A stretch of DNA of 24,483 nucleotides from QHXN01 sp040509515. Its GTDB lineage: Bacteria; Acidobacteriota; Blastocatellia; Pyrinomonadales; Pyrinomonadaceae. Shown here piece by piece: positions 8,101-14,369 of this stretch. The position numbers were made by a program, and so were the translations under genes. Location: contig JBEVKV010000469.1 of assembly GCA_040509515.1 (NCBI GenBank), positions 1 through 24,483 of the forward strand, written 5' to 3'. The stretch's first letter is position 1; every line of letters starts with the position of its first letter. Under the pieces are notes generated by a model. That model saw only the letters and a program-made list of their open reading frames with translations, searched no databases and was not told the origin of the DNA.

Positions 8101-10474
8101 GGACGAGCGCGGCGCGACGACGCGCTACGAATACGACCCGTCCTGCGGGTGCAGCGACCGCGTGACCAAGGTCACCGACGCCAAGGGGCGCGTCACGCAG
8201 TACGCCTACGACGACGCCGGCCGCCGCGTCTCGTTCACCGACGCCAACAACGTCACGACGCGCTACAAGTACGACGCGCGCCACCGCCTGGTCGAGACGG
8301 CCTTCGCCGACGGGACGAGCGTCAAGCTGGCCTACGACGGGGCCGACAACGTCGTCGCCGCCACCGACCAGTCGGGGCGCGTGACGCGCTACGCCTACGA
8401 CGGCGCGGGCGACCTCGCCTCGGTCACGGACGCGCTCAACCAGACGACCGCCTACGCCTACGACGCCACGCGCAACCTCCTGACGCAGACCGACGCGCTC
8501 AACCGCGTGACGCGCTTCCAGTACGACGCGGTCAACCGCCCCACCCGCCGGACGCTGCCGCTCGGCCAGTTCGAGACCTTCACCTACGACAACGTCGGGA
8601 ACCTCCGCACGCGGGTCAACTTCACCAGCCAGACGACGACCTACAACTACGACGCGCGCGACCGCCTGATCTCCAAGGTCCCGGCGGCCGCGCTCGGCGA
8701 GCCGACGGTCAGCTACACCTACACGCCGACGGGCCGCCGCGCCACGATGACGGACGCCTCGGGGGCGACCACCTACTCGTATGACGCGCGCGACCGCCTG
8801 ACCTCGAAGCAGACGCCGCAGGGCACGCTCGCCTACACCTACGACTCGGCCGACAACGTCCTCACCGTGCGCTCGTCGAACGCGGGCGGCGTCTCGGTCG
8901 ATTACGCCTACGACGCGCTGGGCCGCATGGAGAGCGTCACCGACAACCGCCCGGGCGCGGGCACGACCTCCTACACCTACGACGCCGTCGGCAACCTGAC
9001 CTCGGTCACGCTCCCGAACGGAGTCCGCTCCGACTACGACTACAACAGCATCAACCGCCTGACGACGCTCACCTCGGCGCGCGGCGGCGGCGTGCTCGCC
9101 TCCTACGCCTACGCGCACACGCCCACGGGGCAGCGCCTCTCCGTGACCGAGCACACGGGGCGTAGCGTCACCTACGCCTACGACGCCATCAACCGCCTCG
9201 TCGGCGAGACGGTCGCGGGCGCGCCCGACCCGGCGCAGAACGGCGAGGTCGGCTACACGCTCGACGCCGTCGGCAACCGCACGGCGCGCAGCTCGACGCT
9301 CGCCGGCGTCCCGGCCGCCGCCAACACCTTCGACGCCAACGACCGCGCCGTCGGCGACACGTACGACGCCAACGGCAACACCCTCGCCGCCGGCGGCCGC
9401 ACCTTCGCCTACGACTTCGAGGACAGGCTGAAGAGTGCCGACGGCGGCGCCGTCACCGTCGTCTACGACGGCGACGGCAACCGCGCGGCCAAGACCGCCG
9501 GCGGCGTGACCACGCGCTACCTCGTTGACACGCAGAGCCCGACCGGCTACGCGCAGGTGGTCGAGGAGGTCGTCGGCGGCGAGACCGTGCGCGCCTACAC
9601 CTACGGCCTCGACCTCGTCAGCCAGAGCCTCCGCACGGAGGGCGGCTGGGCGACGAGCTTCTACGGCTACGACGGGCAGGGCAGCGTCCGTTACCTGACC
9701 GACTCCGCGGGCGTCGTCACGGACACATACGACTACGACGCCTTTGGCAACCTCGTCGCGCAGACCGGCTCGACGCCGAACAACTACCTCTTCCGCGGCG
9801 AGCAGTTCGACGCCGACCTCGGCGCATACTTCCTGCGCGCGCGCTATTACGACCAGCGGCGCGGCCGCTTCCTCTCGGCCGACACCTTCGAGGGCTTCGC
9901 GGACGAGCCACTGTCGCTGCACAAGTACCTCTACGCCAACGCCGACCCGGTCAACAACAGCGACCCGAGCGGGTACGCAACGATGGGCGACTATGCGAGG
10001 TTCGTCCTCATCTTCGTCATCCGCATCGCGCCGCGGCTGCGTCCGATAGCGCGACAGATTATCTGCATCTTCCTCACCGTCGCCTCGTGGCTCGGCCCCG
10101 AGCTGGCGCTCCCGGCGAGCCTCATCGAGTTCGCCTTCTGCCGCGGCAAGCGTGGCGCGCCCCGCCGCGGCGGCGAGACCCCGGCGACGAAGGCCGGGCG
10201 ACAGGCGCACAGGGACTACAACCCCGGCCCGGACTACTCGCTAGACCGGCCGCTCAAGAGCGGCCGGCGGCCCGACGCCGTGGATTACGGGAATAAGGTC
10301 GTCAGGGAGCTGAAGCCGAACAACCCGCGCGCCGTCAGGCGCGGCGAGCGGCAGGTGGACAGGTATCGCGACGAGCTTCAGAGGGAGCACGGCGGCGACT
10401 GGAAGCGCGCCGTGGACACCTACGAGCCCGACGGTAACGGCGGCTTCAAGTACACCCCCGGGAAGGAGTACTAA
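2102..10474 (+). CDS. Giant exported RHS/YD-repeat protein with vWA, PKD domains and nuclease toxin tip
   Basis: 2790 residues. Order: signal peptide (hydrophobic 23-45, cleavage near AVAS 47); propeller-like region about 80-385; a Gly/Ser-rich beta region 395-655; PKD-like domains at 662-755, 756-850 and 852-943; a vWA domain 947-1120 with a full MIDAS set (D958-x-S960-x-S962, T1024, D1055); a fourth PKD-like domain 1124-1215; a Big_1-like Ig domain 1219-1318; a Pro/Thr linker; another Ig-like domain to 1432; a DUF6531-like entry (VPVAGLPITVGRSYDS); about 38 YD repeats (1545-2540); RHS core (RARYYDQRRGRFLSAD) ending at DPSG 2621-2624. The variable tip has two hydrophobic stretches (2634-2680), then D2728, E2736-L-K2738 and Q2751-xxx-Y2755, a PD-(D/E)XK-like nuclease signature. 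RHS shells encapsulate such toxins. AGGA lies 9 bases before the ATG. The DUF4304 gene 23 bases downstream fits an immunity partner. The substrate is not known. Confidence 0.9.
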   Translation: MNRKSTTRSRRPSAARLNTFPLRATLAQVLALLLILQTCMLPSAAVASPTSPARTAPPPAAEVVVKESEAAGETFVVAAAAAQSFGVVLTELSTDFRGHVGLDHHQPTNRLVLSANAPTGEPHSFEQIGADGSHAAFSNLAGLVGEQRVAAARDDGQGQSLAGFAPGELFVGTGAPGVIARVRADGASVQNPWVTLPGEAGAADGGLYLDRTGAFGGDLLAVTSAGGVWRVNSVGVPTLLTNLGTPLRGVTTVPEDPDRHGPWAGKVLVGAPEQGTVYSIDLQGNSLPYQLGVSPEDFRVVPAHENFYGVDADGRKLWGAKAAAFAGMVGDVLVAQKSPGTLSRVHWNGTEFQVSPIAEVTGWRQITFSPAGVAPVEAVRQVYDKIAVVRHAPVLNSGRVEGALWQLTGEAVTLDGTDTITSDLLIPGAPTVSVQGTGGKFSFGGVIEGPDAAEPTGYAVTLTGNATLRHLITRTNPVEIDGVEPPPAPAGARDVTLTQAGQSAGDWATVRALTVQGKAGSVTVPAGTYGAFSASSHTTLVFGVAGATTPAVYNLDSLSLSGGSQLRVAGPVVLTVRNGITLSGSTLGAGDEPRRLLLKMSGGELKITGSGVLYGVVRAPQSAVTVEGQGRLRGTVACDRLTVSGNGVLQITENDLPPPPVNRPPEVEAGGDQTITLPADTVALQGTAADDGLPEGSALTYQWSKVSGPAAVVFDSPRALASNVTFTQPGTYVLRLTASDSLLTASDELTITVIPRNQPPTVEAGPEQSITLPAAATLAGVVTDDGLPRGVLLSVAWSVVEGPGAVTFADPAAAATAATFAVAGRYTLRLTANDTEFTVFDDTVVEVRSANLTPEVSAGPDQMITPPNNTIRLNGVATDDGRPSASALSVKWTQVSGPAEVVFGDSASAVTTATFSDQGAYVLRLTANDTEFTVSDEVEVVVGCPDNLKNLDVVLVIDRSGSMAGARLASAKAAAKSFVDNLQLATDQVGIVSFSSGGQLNQPLTHDGARAKAAIDSLGASGGTNIGSGITSARIELTGVRHNPNSAPIMILLSDGENSAGDFVGPANTAKAAGIRVITIGIAGAAPAQMRSIASSPNDFYFAPTSEDLEWIYAVIAGSVCRNVAPLVRAGDDFEVTLPNTATLGGDVRDDGLPANSRLTSIWSVVSGPGPVDFFDASAVSTNAVFSAPGSYVLRLSASDTSLTTTDDVAVTVRPEPSLEGSSLTLAPAGPTTNQIGVAAALTARLLNAAGEPIPNFAVRFNASGPNATTGTLLTDATGAANFSYTGTNTGADSVQAVAQGSASSVASNPVELTWTLESPTPNPSPTPTPIPSTTGGWIGGPAHQSTVTGVVPVTLGPGVTLTQGTVQVCPAATPSACTTLNASASGGPGETVASFDTTTVANGSYVIRLQGTDAEGRRLLSLVLVTVAGENKPGRMKVSVTDVTVPVAGLPITVGRSYDSLDRGRVGDFGYGWSLALGSPRLEVSPANDVTLTEPGTGRRVTFKFTPRSFGGFMGFWHYPAYTPEPGVYGKLSGDGCGLMVNVSGGFRCFFGEQYKPGVYTYTDPQGSVYTMGGDGRLKTVKDLTGNTLTFTPNGITSSAGDLAVPFARDAQGRITQITDTTGRIFRYAYDAAGNLSSVTLPGVTTPATYTYDPTHLFLTGKDPRGNVEQAATYHADGRLASATDAAGNTTRYEYDVALGVTRQINPDGGFELAQTDASGLLLSQTNALGQTTRFTYDANRNKLTETDALGQTTRFTYDSSGNMTSVVNPQGRTIRGSYNQYGQPVTDADALGNTRTVLYDANSSPVSVSDGVGVITSFSYDRFGNPITQTDGVGQTTHLTYDAYGNVLTRTDALGRTTSNTYDLMGRLLTVTDPRGGVTRNTYDPLGRLLTVTDALNRVTRYEYDGNGNRTAMVDANTRRTTYTYDAANRLTRVDYPNSTFITHTYNYRDQRVTTTDESGRTTRFEYDLAGRLVKTVHPGNAEETVAYDAIGRVTARTDERGATTRYEYDPSCGCSDRVTKVTDAKGRVTQYAYDDAGRRVSFTDANNVTTRYKYDARHRLVETAFADGTSVKLAYDGADNVVAATDQSGRVTRYAYDGAGDLASVTDALNQTTAYAYDATRNLLTQTDALNRVTRFQYDAVNRPTRRTLPLGQFETFTYDNVGNLRTRVNFTSQTTTYNYDARDRLISKVPAAALGEPTVSYTYTPTGRRATMTDASGATTYSYDARDRLTSKQTPQGTLAYTYDSADNVLTVRSSNAGGVSVDYAYDALGRMESVTDNRPGAGTTSYTYDAVGNLTSVTLPNGVRSDYDYNSINRLTTLTSARGGGVLASYAYAHTPTGQRLSVTEHTGRSVTYAYDAINRLVGETVAGAPDPAQNGEVGYTLDAVGNRTARSSTLAGVPAAANTFDANDRAVGDTYDANGNTLAAGGRTFAYDFEDRLKSADGGAVTVVYDGDGNRAAKTAGGVTTRYLVDTQSPTGYAQVVEEVVGGETVRAYTYGLDLVSQSLRTEGGWATSFYGYDGQGSVRYLTDSAGVVTDTYDYDAFGNLVAQTGSTPNNYLFRGEQFDADLGAYFLRARYYDQRRGRFLSADTFEGFADEPLSLHKYLYANADPVNNSDPSGYATMGDYARFVLIFVIRIAPRLRPIARQIICIFLTVASWLGPELALPASLIEFAFCRGKRGAPRRGGETPATKAGRQAHRDYNPGPDYSLDRPLKSGRRPDAVDYGNKVVRELKPNNPRAVRRGERQVDRYRDELQREHGGDWKRAVDTYEPDGNGGFKYTPGKEY
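7284..7381 (+). repeat. Near-identical tandem YD repeat in RHS gene
   Basis: A 35-base identical string occurs at 7284-7318 and again at 7347-7381, a 63-base (21-codon) offset. Both encode a block containing ALGQTTRFTYD. Most other YD repeats are diverged at the DNA level, so this pair looks like a recent tandem duplication of one repeat unit. Confidence 0.7.
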
Positions 10475-10491
10475 AGCCCGCCGGGCGGGCT
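10475..10491 (+). promoter_or_regulatory. Hairpin between toxin stop and immunity start
   Basis: AGCCCGC (10475-10481) and GCGGGCT (10485-10491) are perfect complements around CGG, beginning directly after the TAA of the RHS gene and ending 6 bases before the ATG of the DUF4304 gene. No T-tract follows, so it is not an obvious terminator. The only G-rich ribosome-binding candidate of the downstream gene lies in its 3' arm, so the hairpin could couple immunity translation to ribosomes arriving from the toxin gene. That role is inferred. Confidence 0.5.
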
Positions 10492-10497
10492 CGACGT

Positions 10498-10977
10498 ATG
10501 AAAGCGAAAGAGTCGTTCAAGCGGCTTGAGGCCGAGTTCACGGCGGTGCTGAAGCCGCTCGGCTACGGCAAGAGGGGGAAGACCTGGGCGCGCGAGACGG
10601 CCGAGGTCTTCACCCTCGTCAACCTGCAAAAATCGCAGTGGGCCGAACGGTTCTACGTCAACCTCGGTGCCTTCGCCCGGCGGCTCGAACCGGAGGCGAC
10701 GAGGCCGTCGGAGCACCACTGTCATTACCGAGTCCGCCTGACGGAGCTGACGCCGGACGGCGAGGAGACGGCCGCCCTCGAACGCAGCCTCGACTTCGAG
10801 AACGACATCGGCGAGGAGGAGCGCCTGAAGACCATCGGCGCGGCGCTCCGCGCGCACGGCGTCGCGTGGCTCAAATCGGTAGAGACGCTCGAAGGCATGC
10901 GCGAGAGGTTAGCCGCGGGGACTGACAGGCGCGCGGCCGTCAGCCTCAGCCTGAGACAACTGCTGGGCGTCGAGTAG
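10498..10977 (+). CDS. DUF4304 protein, probable immunity protein of the RHS nuclease
   Basis: 159 residues, no signal peptide, so cytoplasmic. The text follows DUF4304: an N-terminal helix (SFKRLEAEFTAVLKPLGY), KRGKTWARETAEVFTLVNLQ, then SQW..RFYVNLGAF and a C-H pair (HHCHYRVRL, 73-81). DUF4304 genes recur beside polymorphic toxins and contact-dependent systems, which with the 23-base spacing behind the nuclease-tipped RHS gene makes an immunity function likely. It would bind and neutralise the C-terminal nuclease in the producing cell. There is no free-standing promoter between the two genes, so co-transcription is expected, and the start codon sits just after a hairpin that covers the candidate ribosome-binding bases. 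Family assignment is good; the immunity role is inferred. Confidence 0.82.
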   Translation: MKAKESFKRLEAEFTAVLKPLGYGKRGKTWARETAEVFTLVNLQKSQWAERFYVNLGAFARRLEPEATRPSEHHCHYRVRLTELTPDGEETAALERSLDFENDIGEEERLKTIGAALRAHGVAWLKSVETLEGMRERLAAGTDRRAAVSLSLRQLLGVE

Positions 10978-11071
10978 TAGGCCGGATTGTGTTGCGGGAA
11001 TTAACGATCTTGATAACCATAGCCACGATGGGGCAAAGCCTCCAAGACGTAACGTCCATTATCGGACTCAA

Positions 11072-11093
11072 GGCGGCCGGATGCGTAGCCGCC
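11072..11093. terminator. Possible terminator hairpin between convergent genes
   Basis: GGCGGC (11072-11077) and GCCGCC (11088-11093) pair perfectly around a 10-base loop in the 137-base gap between the converging DUF4304 and subtilase genes. There is no clear T-run on either side, so this is a weak terminator candidate supported mainly by position. Confidence 0.3.
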
Positions 11094-11114
11094 GCCCCAT
11101 ATTCCGACCCGACC

Positions 11115-13295
11115 TCAAAGCGCCTGCTCCTCTAACAGCCGGCAGTTGCCGCGGGTCGTCTCCGCCGGAACCGCGTTCTCGAAGGTCGTTAACGCCTCGG
11201 CTCGTTCCGAGAGGCACTCTGCCACGCTGATCTCGTAGCATTCCCCGCCGTTGTCGTCCTCACTCGAAAAGTCGTTCCCCGAGACGGCGACAATCTGAAA
11301 GAAATACTTACCGGCCGGGAGCCCCGTGACCGTCACTCGATGTCTGCGCGACAGCCTCGGGTCTCCGAGACTGTGGGGGCTTTTCCCGAGCACCAGTTGG
11401 CGGCGGCTAGGGAGAAGTTGGACGGCTCCGGTGGTGGCGATGTCCGTACGCCAGGAGACGGTCATGCCGTCCACGCGCACGTCCATAATCTTCGGGAACC
11501 GGGCGCGCGCGGCGACTTCGAGTGCGGCCTGAACATCCAGCTTGCCGTAGCCCCATGCATTGTCCGGCCCGCCGTGAGACGGCCCGGCGGCGCGCGCCGA
11601 GCGCACCAGAATCTGCTTCAACTGCGCGCACGTCAGCCCGTCCCGCTGGCTCATGACGAGCGCCGCGGCCCCCGTGACGACCGCGGCGGCCATGCTCGTG
11701 CCGCACCTGACGACTGTGCTCCGCGTCCCCGAGCGGGACGATTCGACCTGGCCGGGGGCGACGAGTTCGGGTTTGCACTGCCCGTAGCGGGTCGGGCCAA
11801 GGCTGCTGCCGCCGTAGAGCTCGGCACCCCCGGCCGCCGCGCCCATGACGTAGGCTCCGACGGTGATGATGTTGCGGGCGGTGCCGGGAATAGAGATGGT
11901 TCGCGTCGGATCGTGGCAAGCCTCTACGAAGCGCATCTGCTCGCCTCCGGGTCGCACCGTGCGCTCGATCCACGCGTCGAAGCGTCCGGGACTGACGACC
12001 CCCGCGCGCAGCATCAAGGTCCACGCCCCCGGCTGGATGCACGGGGCCGAGCCGCCCGAGATGATGACGGTGGCGACGGTGTCCCCTGTCTGTCCCGAGT
12101 TCGCCTCGACCTCGATTCTGACAACGTTCCCGGCGGGCGTGGTGAACACGTCCCCGGAGCCCCGTGCGACGAGGCGCGTCGCCACGTCGCCGGGCGCACG
12201 CAACCCGACACTGATTTCGTCGTCGTCGGCGAACCAAATCTCCAACAGGTTGTCGCGCTCGTCGCCGTCGCGCACTTCCATCTGCACCTCTCGGGTCTCT
12301 CCCGTCCGGAGCGTGCCGCCGGCGTGGATGCGCATCTGTTTTTCGTTGCCGGCCGACTTGATGATGGCGACGTTCGGGAGGCGTGCGAAGTTGTCGAGCC
12401 CGGTTTCGAGCACCGTCTCGCCGCAGTGGCCGCCGCCGTTCATGCCCTGACTGAAATTGATCGCCAGCGGCCTGCCGGCGGCGTTTTTAACCACATACTC
12501 GAACGCCTCGAAGGCGTGAACCGACCAACTGGGCGTTAACGAATCGGCGTGGTTCAAGGCCACCACGATGAGGTCTGAGTCAGGGGCGAGGCCGAGGTGG
12601 GTCGGCCCCGCCCCGCCGCCGCTCGCCGCGATCCCGCAGACGTGTGTCCCGTGTCCGTCAGGATCTGTCGGCAAGCAGTCGGCTGCCGGGGCGGCTCCGC
12701 GTAGAGCCGCGTTTATTTGTTCCCGCGTATACTCCCGCCCGTAATGGACGGCGGAATCGGGCAGGGTCTTCGCGCCCTGATCCCACAGCAGGAGGATGCG
12801 TGACGTGCCGTCCGGGTTGATGAAGTGCGGGTGGCGCGGGTCTATCCCCGTATCGATGACGCCGATTATCGCGCCCGCCCCGCGAATCGCCGGCGAGTTG
12901 AGGTGCGGGACGTGTGCGTTAACTTCCGGCACGCAGAGGTCGAGTTCCTGATTGAGAGGCCGCGAAGCCTCGACCCGCCGGACGCTCGTCATCTGCTCGA
13001 CGGCCGGGAGACTGCACAAAGGGATTTCGCCGCTAACTACCGTGTTCGGGCCGGGCGACTGCGCCCTCATGATCATCCCGAGTTCCGCGAGGGCCGCCAG
13101 CGCCCCCCCGTCGTCGCCGCCCTGATTCCGCAGACGCACCAAGACCTCGACCATCGTTGACTCCGTCGGGTCGCCCCCCGGGGATGGGCGTTCCCCGGTC
13201 TCGGCGGTCAGCGGGTCGCGCCCGCCGACACGATGGGCTAACCTCGGGTCAATCTTGGCCACCGGGGCCTTCCCTTTCACGTCCTTTGAGCCCAT
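11115..13295 (-). CDS. S8 family subtilisin-like serine peptidase, no signal peptide
   Basis: 726 residues from the ATG at 13295 (a GGA lies 9 bases upstream); an in-frame GTG at 13331 would add 12 residues. The catalytic triad is intact: D148 in GVIDTGID, H215 in DGHGTH, S534 in GTSMAA, with the oxyanion Asn 317 in SAGNE. Residues 48-113 look like an inhibitor-I9-type prodomain (MVEVLVRLRN...). An insertion of about 170 residues between Asn and Ser, with a jelly-roll-like text (LEIWFADDDEISVGLRAPGD, GRFDAWIER), recalls Csp-type subtilases. The C-terminus adds an FnIII-like domain (599-683) and a tail with Cys 686, 694 and 718. There is no secretion signal or membrane helix, so it is probably intracellular. 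It diverges from the sigma factor gene and shares its architecture with the subtilase at 17421-19427. The substrate is unknown. Confidence 0.9.
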   Translation of the reverse strand: MGSKDVKGKAPVAKIDPRLAHRVGGRDPLTAETGERPSPGGDPTESTMVEVLVRLRNQGGDDGGALAALAELGMIMRAQSPGPNTVVSGEIPLCSLPAVEQMTSVRRVEASRPLNQELDLCVPEVNAHVPHLNSPAIRGAGAIIGVIDTGIDPRHPHFINPDGTSRILLLWDQGAKTLPDSAVHYGREYTREQINAALRGAAPAADCLPTDPDGHGTHVCGIAASGGGAGPTHLGLAPDSDLIVVALNHADSLTPSWSVHAFEAFEYVVKNAAGRPLAINFSQGMNGGGHCGETVLETGLDNFARLPNVAIIKSAGNEKQMRIHAGGTLRTGETREVQMEVRDGDERDNLLEIWFADDDEISVGLRAPGDVATRLVARGSGDVFTTPAGNVVRIEVEANSGQTGDTVATVIISGGSAPCIQPGAWTLMLRAGVVSPGRFDAWIERTVRPGGEQMRFVEACHDPTRTISIPGTARNIITVGAYVMGAAAGGAELYGGSSLGPTRYGQCKPELVAPGQVESSRSGTRSTVVRCGTSMAAAVVTGAAALVMSQRDGLTCAQLKQILVRSARAAGPSHGGPDNAWGYGKLDVQAALEVAARARFPKIMDVRVDGMTVSWRTDIATTGAVQLLPSRRQLVLGKSPHSLGDPRLSRRHRVTVTGLPAGKYFFQIVAVSGNDFSSEDDNGGECYEISVAECLSERAEALTTFENAVPAETTRGNCRLLEEQAL

Positions 13296-13386
13296 TCGTG
13301 TTTGTCCGCGCCGATTAAATGTTGTCCCCACACGGTAACTCTGCTAACCGCCCGTGCGAGGCGATGATTCCTACGCGGCTTTTAAC

Positions 13387-13416
13387 TTGGCGCGTATCGG
13401 ACACTGGTCTTAGAAT
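13387..13416 (+). promoter_or_regulatory. Candidate promoter upstream of sigma factor gene
   Basis: TTGGCG (13387-13392), an 18-base spacer and TAGAAT (13411-13416) match housekeeping -35/-10 boxes at 4/6 and 5/6. A second candidate, TTGGAA (13497-13502), 18 bases, TCTAAT (13521-13526), lies closer to the gene. Both are pattern matches only. The 13296-13682 gap separates divergent genes, so it must also hold a promoter for the subtilase, which I could not identify. I see no gene in it. Confidence 0.3.
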
Positions 13417-13682
13417 GTCTCCGTCAGGGTTTAGCGCCGGGCGCCGAGACTTCCTGACCGTACGTGCCCATCCCGACTGAGCACAGGCACAGGAGCTTGG
13501 AACCCGGGCGAGAGTTCTTCTCTAATTCTAACTCGCGCTAAACCCGTCCCTCGGCTATCACTAAGCAATAAACTTTTCGCGTGAAGGCGAGCGAGTCTTG
13601 CTCCGGCTCGTGCCGGCGTTCTTCAGCCACCCCGAAGAAATCTTCCGAGGGCCTGCCCGTTTGCGGGAGGTGGGCTGCTTTG

Positions 13683-14273
13683 ATGGATGCGAAAACTACG
13701 ATGACCACCGCCGGCAGCATCACCGAACTACTTTTTGCGTGGAACGACGGAGACCCGGCGGCCCTCAACCGTCTGATGCCGCTGGTGGAGACCGAACTGC
13801 GGAAGCTGGCCCGCCGCCACATGCGGCGCGAGGAGGTGGCCCACACCCTTGAGCCCACCGCGCTCGTCAACGAGCTTTACCTCAAGCTCGTCGACCAGAA
13901 GAAGGCCCGCTGGTACAACCGCGCCCATTTCTTCGCCATCGCGGCCGAGATGATGCGCCGGATTCTGGTGGATCACGCGCGGCGGAAATTGCGCGACAAG
14001 CGCGGCGGCCGCGCCCGCGCCGTGCCGCTCCACGAGTCGGCCGCCCTCACGGAGGAGAAGTCCATCGAACTGCTGGCGCTCGACGAGGCTCTCGACCGGC
14101 TGGCCGAAACCGACAGCCTGAAGAGCCGGATCGTGGTCTTGCGTCACTTCGGCGGCCTGAGCGTAGAGGAGACGGCCGAAGTGCTCGGGATTTCCGCCGT
14201 GACGGTGATGCGGCACTGGAGTTTGGCGAAGTCCTGGCTCAAGTGCGAGGTGCGCGGCACCTCAAAATCCTGA
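13683..14273 (+). CDS. ECF-type sigma-70 family factor (TIGR02999-like)
   Basis: 196 residues from the ATG at 13683; GGAGG lies 13 bases upstream, and ATG 13701 is an alternative. The frame is open back to 13581 but that extension (MKASESCSGS...) is unlike any sigma factor. Sigma region 2 is about 14-105 (ITELLFAWNDGDPAALNRL, LARRHMRREEVAHTLEPTAL, MMRRILVDHARRK) and region 4 is about 135-187 (RIVVLRHFGGLSVEETAEVL, then the HTH GISAVTVMRHWSLAKSWL). This is the ECF-like group common in Acidobacteriota and Planctomycetota. The protein would direct RNA polymerase to its own promoter set. No anti-sigma gene is seen; the kinase 96 bases downstream, in the same direction, is the usual neighbour of this group and is the likely controller. 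Confidence 0.9.
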   Translation: MDAKTTMTTAGSITELLFAWNDGDPAALNRLMPLVETELRKLARRHMRREEVAHTLEPTALVNELYLKLVDQKKARWYNRAHFFAIAAEMMRRILVDHARRKLRDKRGGRARAVPLHESAALTEEKSIELLALDEALDRLAETDSLKSRIVVLRHFGGLSVEETAEVLGISAVTVMRHWSLAKSWLKCEVRGTSKS

Positions 14274-14369
14274 CGGGTGATAGCCCGGGCGGCGCTTTGA
14301 CGCGATATAGTTTGTGGGACGATTTGCGTTTACCGACGAGCCACTCTTGCCCGGCGCGGCCCCTCAAGC

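Noticed and set aside
2945..10210. A 2421-residue open frame on the minus strand opposite the RHS gene
   Set aside because: It is the antisense of highly repetitive, GC-biased codons; the translation is Arg/Val/Gly/Ala-rich with no domain, whereas the plus frame shows a clear chain of known domains.
11000..11096. GGGCAAAGCC and GGCCGG words resembling parts of a c-di-GMP-I (GEMM) riboswitch
   Set aside because: The order and stems of the GEMM core do not fit, and the segment lies between two converging genes with no downstream start. A covariance-model search (Rfam RF01051) would settle it.
13581..13682. Upstream extension of the sigma factor from a GTG at 13581
   Set aside because: The added 34 residues are Ser/Cys-rich and unlike any sigma factor N-terminus; ATG 13683 gives the usual length for the family.
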